From contig NZ_FZPH01000013.1 in the NCBI RefSeq assembly GCF_900188485.1, forward strand, positions 1 through 64,000: DNA of 64,000 nt, given 5' to 3'. Within the stretch, counting starts at the first letter, position 1. The number at the start of each line of letters is the position of its first letter. The notes under the pieces were generated by a model, which searched no databases, was not told the origin of the DNA, and saw only the letters and a program-made list of their open reading frames with translations. Both the position numbers and the translations under genes were made by a program. Shown piece by piece: positions 17,027-25,900 of this stretch. Source of the DNA: Asanoa hainanensis (GTDB lineage Bacteria > Actinomycetota > Actinomycetes > Mycobacteriales > Micromonosporaceae).

Positions 17027-17337
17027 GCCGCGGGCCGGTTGCCCGCGGTGACGTCTTCGACTACACGTTCGGCAGCCGACGGGTCCGGGTCCTCGTGGTC
17101 AGCGCCACGACGTTCAGCGCCGACTACCCGATCGTCGTGCTCGTCCACGACCGGGCCGACGGCGACGTGCCAGGGATGTTGCTGCCGTTGCCGAAGGACG
17201 TCGCCGGTGGCGGCACCATCGACCTGTCCCGCATCCGCTACGCCGACCCGGCCGCGTTCGGCCATCGCCATGCCCGGGTGTCGGACGCCTTGCTGGCCCA
17301 GGTCGACCAGGGGTTGCGCCGCCTGCTCGGGCTGTGA
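17023..17337 (+). CDS. MazF/PemK-like toxin
   Basis: 104 residues from GTG 17023 (an overlapping GTG at 17020 is possible). The sequence opens RGDVFDYTFGSRRVRVLVVSA, matching the first strands of the PemK/MazF fold (RGDIWWVDFGPR-like), and continues with DYPIVVLVHD, LLPLPKDV, LSRIRYADP and a C-terminal helix VDQGLRRLLGL. MazF toxins are sequence-specific mRNA or tRNA endoribonucleases. The typical active-site Arg and Thr/Ser could be Arg in GSRRVR and a residue of LSRIR, but this was not proven. It forms a 4-base overlap with the antitoxin gene. Confidence 0.75.
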   Translation: MSRGPVARGDVFDYTFGSRRVRVLVVSATTFSADYPIVVLVHDRADGDVPGMLLPLPKDVAGGGTIDLSRIRYADPAAFGHRHARVSDALLAQVDQGLRRLLGL

Positions 17338-17339
17338 CG

Positions 17340-18185
17340 CTAGGGCCGGAGTGCGGGTAGGGCCGCGAGGCGGCGGAAGGCGGCCTCGGTCGGCGAGCCC
17401 GGCTCGGCGCAGTAGACGATCATGCGTTGGTCGCTGTCGCTGATGTGGAGCACCTGGCACTCGAACTCGAGCGGGCCCACGTCCGGGTGGTCGACCCGCT
17501 TGCGCACCCCGCGCCGCACGGCCACGTCGTGGCTGCCCCAGAGCCGGGCGAACAGCGGCGACAGCCCCAACAGCTCGGTGACCAGCTGCTCGATGCCCGG
17601 ATCACCCGGATAGCGGGCGTACGCGGCACGCAGGTCGGCAACCGACGAGGCGGTGAACGCCAGCGCGTCCTCGTCACGCCAGTGCACGTCCTCCGGCGGC
17701 CGGCGGAACATCCAGCGGATCATGTTGCGGTCGTCCAGCGGGTACGCGGACAGGTCGCCGATGAACCGCGTCGCGAGGGGGTTCCAGGCCAGCAGGTCGT
17801 ACTTCGCGTCGACCACGTACGCCGGGGTCAGTGGCATCGTGTCGAGCAGGAAGCGGATGGCGGGCAGCAGCTCGCGGCTGGGTCCGACCACGGCCGGCGG
17901 CGCCTCGCCCGCGATCCGGAACAGGTACTCCCGCTCGTCGATGGTCAACAGCAACGCCCGGGCGAGCGCGGCCAGCACCTGCCGGGACGGCTGCGGACCG
18001 CGCCCCTGCTCCAGCCGGATGTAGTAGTCGATCGACATCCCGGCCAGCTCGGCGACCTCCTGGCGGCGCAGGCCGGGCGTGCGGCGCGGCCCGGTGCCGC
18101 TGCCCGGCAGGCCGACGTCGGAGGGCCGCAGCCGCGCGCGGCGGGTGCGCAGGAAGGCGGCGAGCTCGGACCGGTTGACCGTCAC
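17340..18185 (-). CDS. XRE-family regulator with MmyB-like ligand domain
   Basis: 281 residues. N-terminal helix-turn-helix at about 10-75 (LAAFLRTRRARL, RTPGLRRQEVAELAGMSIDYYIRLEQGRG); the rest is the MmyB-like PAS-type domain (AYVVDAKYDLLAWNPLATRFIGD, NMIRWMF, LWGSHDVAVRRGVRKRVDHPDVGPLEF). MmyB relatives bind small acyl-type ligands. Regulators of this group in actinomycetes usually control a divergently transcribed short-chain dehydrogenase, which is the arrangement here (SDR at 18287). A GGTAC-N5-GTACC palindrome sits in the gap. Confidence 0.85.
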   Translation of the reverse strand: MTVNRSELAAFLRTRRARLRPSDVGLPGSGTGPRRTPGLRRQEVAELAGMSIDYYIRLEQGRGPQPSRQVLAALARALLLTIDEREYLFRIAGEAPPAVVGPSRELLPAIRFLLDTMPLTPAYVVDAKYDLLAWNPLATRFIGDLSAYPLDDRNMIRWMFRRPPEDVHWRDEDALAFTASSVADLRAAYARYPGDPGIEQLVTELLGLSPLFARLWGSHDVAVRRGVRKRVDHPDVGPLEFECQVLHISDSDQRMIVYCAEPGSPTEAAFRRLAALPALRP

Positions 18186-18220
18186 CGCTCAAGAGTGCCC
18201 GCTTGGACGCCGGTGTGGGT

Positions 18221-18235
18221 GGTACGGCCGGTACC
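18221..18235. promoter_or_regulatory. palindrome between the MmyB-like regulator and the SDR
   Basis: GGTAC-GGCCG-GTACC lies 36 bases upstream of the regulator start and 52 bases upstream of the SDR start. It is the only clear dyad in this divergent region and is a candidate operator. Confidence 0.35.
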
Positions 18236-18286
18236 AGGCAGAACCGGTCCTGCCGCGCCGTTTTTCGAACCGACAGGCTCGTTCGC

Positions 18287-19030
18287 ATGACACAGATCGC
18301 TTTGATCACCGGCGCGAACAAGGGCATCGGGTACGCGACGGCGCGGGCCCTCGGCGAGCTCGGCATGACGGTCCTGCTCGGCGCGCGGGACGAAGGCCGC
18401 GGGGTTGCGGCAACCAGGGAGCTGGCCGGGCTTTCCGCCCGGTATGTCGCGCTCGACGTCACCGACGCGGCCAGCGTCACGGCCGCGGCCGACTGGGTGG
18501 CGGCGGAGTTCGGCCGGCTCGACGTCCTGGTCAACAACGCGGGCATCGTGCGGGCCGACGGCGCTGGTCTTCCTAGCGCCACCACTCTGCCGACGATGCG
18601 GGAGGTCTTCGAGACCAACGTGTACGGCGTCGTCACGGTCACCAACGCGTTCCTCCCGCTGCTGCGGCTGGCACCGGCCGCGCGGATCGTCAACGTGTCC
18701 AGCGAGGTCGGCTCCATCTCGTCGATGACGGATCCGGCGAGCCCGCTGTTCGCGCTGACCTCGGTGCCGTACCCGGCCTCGAAGGCGGCCCTCAACATGA
18801 TCACCGCGATGTACGCCAAGGAACTGCGGGACACCCCGATCAAGGTCAACGCGGCGAACCCGGGCTACACAGCGACGGACTTCAACTCCCACCACGGCTT
18901 CCGTACGCCTGCACAGGCGGCCCGCGTGTGTGCGCACCTGGCCACCCTGCCCGCCGACGGCCCGTCCGGGCTGCTCTGGGGTCACCTGATCACCCTCGAT
19001 GGCGACCAGAACGGGGTTCTGGCGTGGTGA
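18287..19030 (+). CDS. short-chain dehydrogenase/reductase
   Basis: 247 residues from ATG 18287. Classical SDR: TGANKGIG (8-15) binds the NAD(P) pyrophosphate, LDVTD (56-60), NNAG (83-86), catalytic Ser139 region, Tyr162 and Lys166 in PYPASK. The protein resembles carbonyl-reductase-like SDRs, which reduce small aldehydes, quinones or ketones with NADPH. It is divergent from the MmyB-like regulator, which probably controls it, and is followed by the PRC-barrel gene after 20 bases. Confidence 0.88.
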   Translation: MTQIALITGANKGIGYATARALGELGMTVLLGARDEGRGVAATRELAGLSARYVALDVTDAASVTAAADWVAAEFGRLDVLVNNAGIVRADGAGLPSATTLPTMREVFETNVYGVVTVTNAFLPLLRLAPAARIVNVSSEVGSISSMTDPASPLFALTSVPYPASKAALNMITAMYAKELRDTPIKVNAANPGYTATDFNSHHGFRTPAQAARVCAHLATLPADGPSGLLWGHLITLDGDQNGVLAW

Positions 19031-19050
19031 GTTCGGGGTAAGCGGTTGTC

Positions 19051-19476
19051 GTGGAGACCTTCAACGCCTGGTCGTGGCGCACACCCGCCCTCGGGGGTGG
19101 CCACGACCAGACCACGCCGGACGCCGGCCCCGACGCACCCGCCCACGACGAGCGCGGCCGCACGGTCGAAGCCGCCGCGCACGAGGGTGGCCCCGGCTTC
19201 TCCCTGGACCTGACGGGCTACGCCGTGCGGGCCGTCGACGGCGAGATCGGCAGGGTGGACCGCGCCACCGCCACGGACCTGGTCGTCGACACGGGCCCCT
19301 GGATCTTCGGCCACACGGTCCTCCTGCCGGCCGGCGTGGTCGAGCGGGTCGACCACCGCACCCGCACGGTGCACGTCGACCGCACGAAGGACCAGATCCG
19401 CGAAGCGCCGGCGTACGCCGAAGCACCGGAGTACCGAGACCGCCTGGCCCACTACTACCGCGACACGTACCGCTGA
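19051..19476 (+). CDS. PRC-barrel domain protein
   Basis: 141 residues from GTG 19051. A low-complexity His/Asp/Glu-rich N-terminus is followed by a PRC-barrel-like fold: GYAVRAVDGEIGRVDRAT, LVVDTGPWIFGHTVLLPAG, VVERVDHRTRTVHVDRTKDQI. PRC-barrel proteins in actinomycetes are stress-associated or RNA/ribosome-related (RimM-like fold). A short conserved C-terminus EAPEYRDRLAHYYRDTY follows. No partner is evident beyond the upstream SDR. Confidence 0.7.
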   Translation: METFNAWSWRTPALGGGHDQTTPDAGPDAPAHDERGRTVEAAAHEGGPGFSLDLTGYAVRAVDGEIGRVDRATATDLVVDTGPWIFGHTVLLPAGVVERVDHRTRTVHVDRTKDQIREAPAYAEAPEYRDRLAHYYRDTYR

Positions 19477-19501
19477 CGACGCTTGCCCCTGTCGACGCGG
19501 A

Positions 19502-20140
19502 TCAGTAGCCCAGGCCGACGACGCGGCCGACGGTCGCCGGGTCGTCGAGCGCGGCCATGATCGCATCGGCCAGGTCGGCCCTCGACAGCTTCAGCCCGCC
19601 GCGGACGTTGCGGTCGACGGCCGTCCGGTACGGCTTGCGCCCGCCGTCGGTGAGTTGCGGCGGTCGCAGGACGGTCCACCGCAACTCGCTGTCGAAGACC
19701 AGCCGCTCGGTGCGCGCGAAGTCGTCGAACTGCTTCTTCAGGAGGGTGCTGCCGATCAGCGGCTTGAACAGGTAGCGGGTGAACGGCCCGTCACCGGCGT
19801 CCCGCACGTGGCCGCTGCCGGTGACCACCAGCAGCCGCGCCGTCGGGTTGTTGGCGGTCATCGCGGCCACGACCGCCGCCGCGCCGCGCGAACAGACGGT
19901 CGCCTCGGCTTTCGGGCGCGGTCCCAACGCGTCGACGACCGCGTCCCGCCCGCTGACCGCCGCCGCGATCTCGTCGGGGTCGAACGCGTCGGCGATCACC
20001 ACGTCGAGCCGCGGGTCGGCGCCGACCGGCAACCGTGCCGGGTCACGCACCACGGCGGTCACGTGATGGCCGGCGTCGAGGGCTCTGCGGACCACGTGCT
20101 GGCCCGTCCCGCCCGTAGCTCCGAGAACGGTGATCTTCAC
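19502..20140 (-). CDS. NAD(P)-binding atypical SDR (NmrA-like)
   Basis: 212 residues. N-terminal Rossmann motif TVLGATGGTGQ (residues 4-14), VTAVVRDPARL, DVVIADAFDP and VVDALGPRP mark an atypical short-chain dehydrogenase related to NAD(P)H-binding/BVR-B-like and NmrA-like proteins. LLVVTGSGHV and LRWTVLRPPQL follow. The catalytic Tyr-x3-Lys of classical SDRs is absent, so it may sense or reduce quinone-like molecules. It is divergent from the TetR gene at 20217 and shares its two operators. Confidence 0.8.
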   Translation of the reverse strand: MKITVLGATGGTGQHVVRRALDAGHHVTAVVRDPARLPVGADPRLDVVIADAFDPDEIAAAVSGRDAVVDALGPRPKAEATVCSRGAAAVVAAMTANNPTARLLVVTGSGHVRDAGDGPFTRYLFKPLIGSTLLKKQFDDFARTERLVFDSELRWTVLRPPQLTDGGRKPYRTAVDRNVRGGLKLSRADLADAIMAALDDPATVGRVVGLGY

Positions 20141-20153
20141 GGCTGCCTCCCCA

Positions 20154-20201
20154 GGTTAGTGAGCGCTTACTAACCACTAGGATGGTGAGCGCTTACTAAC
20201 C
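20154..20201. promoter_or_regulatory. two tandem TetR operators
   Basis: GTGAGCGCTTACTAACC occurs at 20159-20175 and again at 20185-20201, 26 bases apart. The first copy is part of the near-perfect 22-base palindrome 20154-20175, and the second sits 16 bases before the TetR start. The pattern GTTAGTRAGCGCTYACTAAC is an operator type for TetR proteins and explains co-regulation of the divergent pair. Confidence 0.7.
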
Positions 20202-20216
20202 TGTCAAGGGAGCACA

Positions 20217-20792
20217 GTGGACACCAGGGAGCTGATCCTCGACGCCGCCGCCGGAGTCATTCGCCACCGCGGCATGGCCAAGACGACCACGCGCGAGATC
20301 GCCAGGGAGGCCGGCTATTCGGAGGCCGCGCTCTACAAGCACTTCAGCAGCAAGGCGGAGTTGCTGGTCGCGGTCCTGCAGGAACGCTCACCGGCGATGG
20401 CCCAGCTCACCCGCGCCACGGACCGCGACGACGAGGACCTGACGACCGGCCTGACCGCGATTGCCAAGGCCGCGATCGCGTTCTACACCGACAGCTTCCC
20501 GATGCTCGCCTCGATCTTCTCGGAACCGTCGATCCTGGCCGCCCACACGGCGAGCCTGAACCACATCGGCGCCGGACCGCACCGGGTCAACGAGTCGGTG
20601 GTCGACTACCTGCGCCGCCACGAGACCCTCGGCCTGGTCCCCGCGAACGCGGACCTGGACGGAGCCGCCGGCCTGCTGGTCGGAGCCTGCTTCCAGCACG
20701 CCTTCCTCGGCCACATGAACTGGCCGGACCGCCGCAGCGACAGGGCAGCGGCAACCGCGTTCGCCACGCTGGTAGCCGCCTCTTTGCGCTGA
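20217..20792 (+). CDS. TetR-family transcriptional regulator
   Basis: 191 residues from GTG 20217, preceded by GGGAGC. N-terminal DNA-binding region RELILDAAAGVIRHRG, TTTREIAREAGYSEAALYKHF with the recognition helix at about 33-45. The ligand-binding half has a helix pair with HIGAGPHRVNESVVDYLRRH. Two tandem operators lie immediately upstream; divergent NAD(P)-binding gene is the expected target. An inverted-repeat hairpin follows the stop codon by one base. Confidence 0.88.
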   Translation: MDTRELILDAAAGVIRHRGMAKTTTREIAREAGYSEAALYKHFSSKAELLVAVLQERSPAMAQLTRATDRDDEDLTTGLTAIAKAAIAFYTDSFPMLASIFSEPSILAAHTASLNHIGAGPHRVNESVVDYLRRHETLGLVPANADLDGAAGLLVGACFQHAFLGHMNWPDRRSDRAAATAFATLVAASLR

Positions 20793-20864
20793 GCGTTTGC
20801 TCTGCACCCACATACGCAACGCCCCGCGGCGAGGGTGGTGCGTATATGGGTGCAGAGCAAACGC
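20793..20864. repeat. long hairpin repeat, terminator-like (GCGTTTGCTCTGC type)
   Basis: Arms 20793-20818 and 20839-20864 are 26-bp inverted repeats with one mismatch around a 20-nt loop. The outer part GCGTTTGCTCTGCA matches the outer arms of the hairpin at 62114-62190. It begins one base after the TetR stop codon and lies before the convergent lysozyme-like gene, so it can act as a bidirectional terminator. Recurrence in one window indicates a dispersed genomic repeat. Confidence 0.75.
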
Positions 20865-20919
20865 ACACGAAGACAACACCCGGCGGCGGGCGAAATGTGC
20901 GGATTCAGGCCACGCGAAT

Positions 20920-21903
20920 TCAGGGCTGTTGGAAGTCGCGGGTTTCCCAGATTCGGCGCTTCAGGTAGTCCTTGACCTTGGCGATGTAGTCCTCGCTGTC
21001 GGGCGTGTGCCACCGCCCGCTGTACCAGCGCCCCACACACCCCCACTGGTCACCCGCGCGGTAGGCGCTGCCGCGTTCTTCCTTGCCCAGCCAACCCTCG
21101 TAGCCCTCGAAGCAACCCCGCCAGATCGCGTACGCCAGGTCCGCGTTCATCGCCGTCGAGCGCGCTACGCCCGGCCAGGCCGATTTCTGGTACGGGTGCC
21201 GGTCCTGCAGGATGCCGAAGCTCTCCGGGCACTGGCCGGCCCGGCCGTCGGAGCCCAGCCCATGACCGGGTGCGCAACGCGTGGCGTCGGCCGCGTAGTC
21301 GCCGTAGACCGTCTGCCGCCACCAGCTCTCGATCGCGGCCTGGGCGAACACCAGGTCCTCGTCGACGCCCCACTTGCACGCCGCCCACCGCAGGATGTCC
21401 TTCGTGGAGCCGGTGAACGCGCCGTCGACCCGGGGCGCGACCAGCGTGTCCGCTCGGTTGTCGTCGAAGATGTCGGCGCCGATGCGGTGTCCGGTGGCCG
21501 CGTTCGCCATCAGGTTCATGCGCTTGTTCTCGGCCGACGGGCGGGCCCGTACCCACGTCGCGCACTGCGCCCCGGTCGGCAGTGCCGCTCCGGGCGGCAG
21601 CGTCGCGAACCGCGCAGGGGCGGCCTCGACAGGTCGCGAAGTCGATGACGTCGACGGCGGTGGCGTCGCGGGCTGCGACCAGCCCTCGTCGGAGTCCCGC
21701 CAACCCGTGCCGGTGCGTTCGGCCAGGCCGCCCGGGTGACCCGGAGTCCGGTCAGCATGCGCGGAAAGGGTGCCGGCCAGGGCGATGACGGCCGCGCCGG
21801 TCACCACTGCGGCGATCGGCCAGCCGTACCGTCGAATGTGTCGTCCCACGGCGAGCGACCGTATTCGCGGCCACTTCCGCGGGTCAACGGGCCAAAGGGA
21901 CAT
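20920..21903 (-). CDS. secreted lysozyme/transglycosylase-like protein
   Basis: 327 residues. A basic N-terminus and one hydrophobic helix (about 28-48) form a signal anchor, followed by a Pro/Thr/Ser linker (about 52-95) and a soluble domain. WAACKWGVDEDLVFAQAAIESWW matches the catalytic helix of lytic-transglycosylase-type (SLT) domains, with Glu in AAIESWW as the likely acid; ESFGILQDRHPYQK (SLT motif with GILQ) and AMNADLAYAIWRGCFEGYEGWL follow. Six cysteines suggest disulfides. It would cut peptidoglycan during growth. The gene is convergent with the TetR gene, separated by the hairpin. Confidence 0.7.
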   Translation of the reverse strand: MSLWPVDPRKWPRIRSLAVGRHIRRYGWPIAAVVTGAAVIALAGTLSAHADRTPGHPGGLAERTGTGWRDSDEGWSQPATPPPSTSSTSRPVEAAPARFATLPPGAALPTGAQCATWVRARPSAENKRMNLMANAATGHRIGADIFDDNRADTLVAPRVDGAFTGSTKDILRWAACKWGVDEDLVFAQAAIESWWRQTVYGDYAADATRCAPGHGLGSDGRAGQCPESFGILQDRHPYQKSAWPGVARSTAMNADLAYAIWRGCFEGYEGWLGKEERGSAYRAGDQWGCVGRWYSGRWHTPDSEDYIAKVKDYLKRRIWETRDFQQP

Positions 21904-21983
21904 TTAGCTCAAGCCACCTCGATCGGGTGGGTGACGGACGAGATGTGCGACACCCCACCTTATCCAGCTGGCTCACTGCTCGC

Positions 21984-22871
21984 ATGGCAGAAGTGCACCA
22001 CTTCACGCACGGCTGGCTCAATCCCGGTTTCGCGTACGCGGTCTCCGTGATCGGTGCCCTGATCGGTCTTTACTGCACCGGGCGGGCCCGGGCCGTGCCA
22101 GCGGGCGCCCCCCGCGTGAAGTGGTTGACCATCGCGACCGTGGCCATCGGCGGTGCCGCCGTCTGGCTCGCGCACTTCACCGCCATGCTCGGCTTCGACG
22201 TCGTCGACAGCCCGGTGCGCTACAGCCCCGCGCTGACCGCCGCCAGCCTCGCCCTCTCGCTCGGCGCCGTCGGGGTGGGGCTGTTCCTGGTCGGCTACCG
22301 CGAGCCCAGCACCGCGCAGATCCTGCGCGCCGGCGGCGTGACCGGTGCCGGCCTGCTCGGCATGCACTTCACCGGCATGGCCGCGGTCGACGTGGCCGGC
22401 GAGATCACCTACGGGCCGAAGCTCGTGGCGCTGTCGGCGCTGATCGCGGTCGTCGCGGCCACCGCGGCGCTCTGGTTCAGCACCACGGTCGACGGCCGAC
22501 TGCCGATCGCGGGCGCGTCGGCGCTGATGGCCGCGGGCGTCTGCGGCATGCACTACACGGCGATGGCCGCGGTGGGGGTCGAGCTCGACCGGACCGGCCT
22601 CAGCGTGGTCGAGGGTGTCCGCCCGCTCGCGTTGATCGTGGCCGTCGCGTTGGTCGCCGCCGTGACGATGACGGTCATGGCCACGGTGGCCCTGCAGGCG
22701 ATGACCACCGAGGAGTTCGCCGGCGACGGTCCCGCGACGGTGACCGAGCCGGAACCGGTCGGCCTGGCCGCCGCCGGCTTCGCGGCTCCCGCGATGACGA
22801 CCGACCCGATCCGCCTCGACATGCCCATCACCCCGGGCCTCCGCCGCCGCGAAGCAAGGGCACCCTACTAA
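21984..22871 (+). CDS. MHYT-domain membrane sensor
   Basis: 295 residues from ATG 21984, with seven predicted membrane helices. MHYT-type motifs recur: WLAHFTAMLGF, GMHFTGMAAVDVAGEI and GMHYTAMAAVGV. MHYT domains are thought to bind metal ions or gases (CO, NO, O2) through conserved His and Met at the outer membrane surface. Here no output domain is fused; the C-terminus is a Pro/Ala/Glu-rich cytoplasmic tail. The stop codon lies inside the terminator hairpin. Confidence 0.85.
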   Translation: MAEVHHFTHGWLNPGFAYAVSVIGALIGLYCTGRARAVPAGAPRVKWLTIATVAIGGAAVWLAHFTAMLGFDVVDSPVRYSPALTAASLALSLGAVGVGLFLVGYREPSTAQILRAGGVTGAGLLGMHFTGMAAVDVAGEITYGPKLVALSALIAVVAATAALWFSTTVDGRLPIAGASALMAAGVCGMHYTAMAAVGVELDRTGLSVVEGVRPLALIVAVALVAAVTMTVMATVALQAMTTEEFAGDGPATVTEPEPVGLAAAGFAAPAMTTDPIRLDMPITPGLRRREARAPY

Positions 22872-22900
22872 CGAAAAGCGTTAACAAGGTGCCCTTGCTT
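22852..22900. terminator. bidirectional terminator of the AAGCAAGGGCACC type
   Basis: AAGCAAGGGCACC (22852-22864) and GGTGCCCTTGCTT (22888-22900) pair over 13 bp; inside them TAACG (22869-22873) and CGTTA (22879-22883) pair again. The hairpin overlaps the last codons of the MHYT gene and ends three bases before the convergent sugar dehydrogenase gene. The nested pattern with an inner TAACG/CGTTA arm looks like a repeated terminator of Micromonosporaceae (inference). Confidence 0.75.
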
Positions 22901-22903
22901 AAC

Positions 22904-25900
22904 TCACTGCTGGGTCAAGCGCCACTGCTGGTTCGTCGCCGTGTGGCACGGCCACTGGATGAGCGCCGCACCATCGGCCGTCGAGTTGCCGTTGACGTCG
23001 AGGCACTTGCCGCTGTGCACCGCCCGGAACTGGTAGACCGAACCGGAAACGACCGGCGTCCACTGCTGAGTAGACGCGTTGTTGCAGGTCAACTGCACCA
23101 CCGCGGCGGCATCGGCGGTCGAGCCACCAGTCACGGCCATGCACTTGCCACTGTGCGCGGCACGAAGATAGACGTTGCCCCCACCCGCGTCGACCGCCTG
23201 CCAGCGCTGGTTCGCGCCGCCCGTCGCGGTCCACTGGTGCACCACCGCGTTGTCAGCCGTGGAGGCGCCGTTGACATCCGCCAGCTTGTTGCTGTGGTTG
23301 GCGGTCAACGTGTACGTGCGACCCGCGATCCCGCCGGCCGGGGTGGTGCCGACGCCGTTGCCCCCGAAGGTGAACGAGTCGACGTCGAAGTTGTTGGCCA
23401 CGCTGGTCTTGAACACCATGTAGAGCTTGTGCGTGCCGGACAGCGCGGCCACGTTGACCGCGGCCTGCTGCACATAGGTGTCCCAGCCACCCGTTGCCGC
23501 AACAGGGTTCGTGGCCAGCAGCGTGCCCGTCGGCGAGTCAGCCCGGAGCTCGATGCTCCCACCCCCCGAAGGCGACGAGATGCGGTAGCTGACCGTGTTG
23601 ATCCCCGACAGGCTCATCGGGTCGAACATGATCCAGTCGTTGTTGCTGACGTCGCCGATCCGACCGCCGCTCTCCGCACCGGCCTGCGCGACGATCCGGG
23701 TGCCGGACTGCGCCGTGTAGTACTCCGCCTGCTTGTGCTTGGGCTGCAGGATCGCCTTGGCGTAACCGGTCAGCCGGGCCACGGAGCCGTTCCCGTTGTC
23801 CTGGTAGCGCGCGTTCAGCACGTAGAACAGGTTGGCGCCGTCGGGATGCCCACCGAGGTTGCCGGTCGACACCGTGCCCGAGCAGCCCGGCAGGTCCGTG
23901 GTGCCGTGCTCGTGGTCGTCGTGCCCGAGGGCCGGGTTCGTGAACACCTGCTGGCAGTTGACCGTGCCGTCCTGCGCGTCGGTCACGGACACCGAGTAGG
24001 CCACGTTCTGCCCGAAGTCGAGCATGCCGCCGTTGGGCGGCCCGGTGATCGTGACCACCGGCGCGTTGTTGCCGACGGTGATCGGCACGTTGGCGAACGA
24101 GGACCGCCCGGTGTTGTCGGTGACGGTCAACTTCGCCACATAATTCCCATTGGTCGTGTACGTCTTCGACGGGTTCGCAGCGGTCGAGTCCGTGCTGCCG
24201 TTGCTCTCGAAGTCCCATGCGTAGCTGATCGAGTCGCCGGTGTCCGGGTCGTGCGTGCCCGCGCTGGAGAACTGCACGGTCAGCGGCGCGAGCCCGTTGG
24301 TCGGCGTGCCCGTGGCCACCGCGACCGGAGCCCGGCCGCCCTTGACGTAGTCGATCCGGTAGAGACCGGAGTCGTTGTTGCCACCACCGAAGTTGGCGCC
24401 CCACTCGAGCAGGTAGAGCGACCCGTCCGGCCCGAACCGCATCGCCATCGGCTTGTTGAAGAACTCACCCGGCAGGAACGGGTTGATCTTCACCAGGCCA
24501 CCGGCGGAGTCGAAATGGATCTCCTGGACGTAGTTGCGCGCCCACTCGTAGAAGAAGTGCACGCCGTTGTAATAGGCCGGGAACTTCGTGGCAGAGGTGC
24601 TGGCCGCGTTGTAGCGGTAGACCGGCCCGCCCATCGGTGCCGCGCCGCCGGAGCCCATCTCCGGGAACTGCGGCGAGGCGCCGTACCCGTACCAGATCTG
24701 CGGTTGCACCAGGGCCGGCAACACCCGCAGGCCGGTGTTGTTGGGTGAGTCGTTGACCGGCGCGTTGCAGTTGAACTTCGCGCCGACCACACCGGTGTCC
24801 GGGTTGTACGGCGCGTAGGCCTGGTTGTTGCCGTGACAGAACGGCCAGCCGAAGTTGCCCGCCTGCTTGATCACGTTGAGCTCGACCAGCCCCTCGGGGC
24901 CGCGGTTCGTGGTCGGCAGGCCGCGGTCCGGCCCGTAGTCGGCCAGGTTGATCCAGCCGGTCTGCTTGTCGACCTCGAACCGGAACGGGTTGCGGAAGCC
25001 CATCGCGTAGATCTCCGGCCGGGTCTGGGCAGTGCCGGGAGCGAACAGGTTCCCGGACGGAATCGTGTACGTCCCGTTCGTCTCGGGGTGGATCCGCAGG
25101 ATCTTGCCGCGCAGGTCGTTGGTGTTGCCCGCACTGCGCGCGGCGTCCAAGTTGGACTTGCCGGGCCGCCAGTCGATCGGCGCGTAGCCCTGCCAGGCCG
25201 GGTCGAGGTTCGGCGGGGTGTCGTCACCGGTCGACAGGTACAGGTTGCCGTTGGGCCCGAAGGCCACATAACCACCGGTGTGCCCCGGCTCGGGGAACGT
25301 CCGATCGCGATACGCCGGCACCGACAGCAGCACGACCTCGCTGGCCAGGTTGACCGTGTCGCCGCTGACGGTGAACCGGGACAGCCGGTTGATGTCCGTC
25401 GAAGACGCCGACGGCGAGTAGTAGAGATAGATCCAACCGTTGGTGGCGAAGTTCGGGTCGAGCGCCATGCCGACCAGCCCGTCCTCGCCGCCGGTGTAGA
25501 CGGACAGCGTGCCGGCGGTGACCGTACTCTGCTGCGCGGGCTTGAAGATCTTGATCTGGCCCGCCCGCTGCACGTAGAAGACCCGGCCGTCCGGCGCGAT
25601 GTCCAGCGCCATCGGGTCGACCGTGTTGGAGTCGAGGCTGACCTTCTCGAAGTTGCCCCAGACCGTGCCGCCGCAGTCGCCGGCCAGGTTGCCCGCCGCG
25701 TAGCGGACGCCGCCGAGCACGTGGTTGCGGAAGTTCGTCTCGCTGTACGACGCGATGTCGTGCCCCATCGCGGTCGCCCACACCTTGCCGCCCTCGGTCT
25801 CGCGGCACCAGGAGATCGGGTGGTCGATGCCCATCGCGTCAGAGCCCGGGTTGTAGGTGCGTTCGTCGGCCGTGACCAGCACGTGCACGTTGCCGCGCGC

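Noticed and set aside
12248-20792. Region of regulator-enzyme pairs as one biosynthetic gene cluster
   Set aside because: No PKS, NRPS, terpene, lanthipeptide or other core biosynthetic gene is present; each pair has its own divergent promoter.
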